Shown: piece after piece, positions 63,031 through 64,000 of the stretch | Numbering within the stretch: the first letter of the stretch is position 1 | Layout: every line of letters starts with the position of its first letter | Assembly (NCBI RefSeq): GCF_040412425.1 | Contig: NC_089744.1 | Span: forward strand, 43,131,599 to 43,195,598 | Direction: 5' to 3' | DNA from: Macrobrachium rosenbergii | Taxonomy: Eukaryota > Arthropoda > Malacostraca > Decapoda > Palaemonidae | Length of the DNA stretch: 64,000 nt | Program-made: the position numbers and the translations under genes | Notes under the pieces: generated by a model | The model's input: only the letters and a program-made list of their open reading frames with translations | What the model was told of the DNA's origin: nothing | Databases searched by the model: none

Positions 63031-63830
63031 GCCAGAGAAGGTTTATTGCAGGATTTATATTGAGAAGTTAGGAGAACAGGATGAGTTTGGACGGGGAGGA
63101 AAGATTATGGATTAAGTATCTGTCATGAATAAGTCACGTGAGGAGTTCGAAAGCAAAGGGGAGCAGCTCTATATGGCACATGTGAAACAACATAAACGTT
63201 ATGACGGAAATGATAAGACTTAATATAGAGGGTGTCGAGGATCTATAGTATTAAGGCTAAATTGTTGAGAACGATAAATTTACAATGATGGAAGAGAAGA
63301 ATGTGTTAGATTCTGTAGGCATGAAAGTGGCTGGTTTGCGTTAAAATGGGCTGAGACAGGGATGGGTTATGCCTTCTATGCTCTTTAATATCCCACGAAA
63401 ATGAATGATTTTATGAAATTTGGATGACCCAAAGCTTTTGCGGGGGGAGGGCAATCAGCGCTGTCATAACGCTGAACTGAAGGATATGTGAATGAATTTT
63501 CATTAAAGAAGTTATTAAAAACTCTCACAGACAAGCGCATAATAACATATATCTTTCACATATTCAACCATTTTTCAAAATAATTAAATTACAAAGAAGT
63601 CAGAGAAAGGACAAGAAGAGAAGCAAAGTTGTTGGATAATGGACCATGTGCGGAATGGCCGATGCTGACATTGATGATATGATACTAACTTGGATAATGA
63701 AGAAAAACAGCAGAGATTAGCGAAGTTTGCAAGTGTTTGCAAGAGGTGAAATGAAAGAAAGAAGGTGGAAGATGCAGAGATGAACTGTTTACGTGTAGTA
63801 TTTGAATGGTAACAGAACACATACACATAC
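62754..63830 (+). pseudogene. Degraded non-LTR retrotransposon reverse transcriptase
   Basis: The plus strand first reads GNRKTPGVDAITKETLRCGG and RMSKICLDEGKVPK, then CTNYKGITLL, matching the TPGVDGI...CLDEGKVPK...CTNYRGISLL core of non-LTR (LINE) reverse transcriptases. After a (TTA)n interruption at 62997-63030 the match resumes in another frame (VYCRIYIEKLGEQ, later GLR-NGLRQGWVMPSMLFN, equivalent to GLRQGCVMSP-LFN). Weaker similarity (LAKFASVCKR, cf. LVSEFGRVCKR) continues to about 63800. Many stops and frameshifts make it inactive. The upstream endonuclease half is absent or unrecognisable. Confidence 0.75.
62997..63030. repeat. (TTA)n inside the LINE relic
   Basis: About 11 units, located where GITLL of the RT should continue to SV-GKVY. 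Confidence 0.95.
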
Positions 63831-63845
63831 ATATGTATAAATTTA

Positions 63846-63848
<3 letters not shown>

Positions 63849-63880
<32 letters not shown>
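63849..63880. repeat. (GT)n microsatellite
   Basis: 16 units just after the last RT-like residues. Confidence 0.95.
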
Positions 63881-63885
<5 letters not shown>

Positions 63886-64000
63886 ACGATACAGATGCAT
63901 GCGCGCGATGGGAAAAATTCGACATTGAGAGGGGTGTCACTCAAACAAAGCAGAACCTAAATCGCTGGTGTTTAATGAAAAAGTAATTCTGGCTTAACAT

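Overview
The window looks like intergenic and intronic DNA from an animal with an exceptionally microsatellite-rich genome, most likely a decapod crustacean (shrimp, prawn or crab). That assignment is inference. It rests on dense long (TA)n, (GA)n/(TC)n and (AAT)n arrays, tRNA-derived SINEs, a Penelope-like element, decayed non-LTR retrotransposons, and a spliced gene encoding an animal-type EGF/multi-pass membrane protein. I saw no prokaryotic operon, rRNA, CRISPR array or virus.

The only well-supported host gene is on the minus strand at about 53961-55874. Three exons join in phase 0 with consensus splice sites. They encode a Ser/Pro-rich extracellular stretch, one six-cysteine EGF-like domain split by an intron, and the first three membrane helices of what looks like a THH1/TOM1/TOM3-type or GPR137/TPRA1-type seven-helix protein. 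The first coding exon's true start and the remaining helices were not found.

The rest is repeats. From 1 to 10 kb there are compound microsatellites, several minus-strand tRNA-like SINE heads, an interspersed repeat of about 290 bp whose 3' end runs directly into a 14-copy 49-bp minisatellite (5117-6084), and a perfect 54-bp palindrome (6630-6683). From 10 to 34 kb there are two more groups of retroelement relics (16.2-16.6 kb minus, 27.1-27.9 kb plus), a SINE with 13-bp target-site duplications (28329-28618), and a giant TC-TA-GA quasi-palindrome (28818-29103). A frameshifted Penelope-like element (RT plus GIY-YIG endonuclease) occupies 34982-37089 on the minus strand, next to a long hairpin (37177-37281). 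From 37 to 53 kb the sequence is mostly unrecognised, with short tandem duplications. After the membrane-protein gene come a 45-bp-arm inverted repeat bounded by TC and GA microsatellites (58784-59065) and a degraded non-LTR reverse transcriptase (62754-63830).

Most open reading frames in the window are translations of dinucleotide repeats (YIYI, RERE, SLSL) and are not genes. A recurrent theme is that transposable-element copies end exactly at long (TA)n or (GA)n tracts, which suggests that retroposon tails seed or target the microsatellites here.
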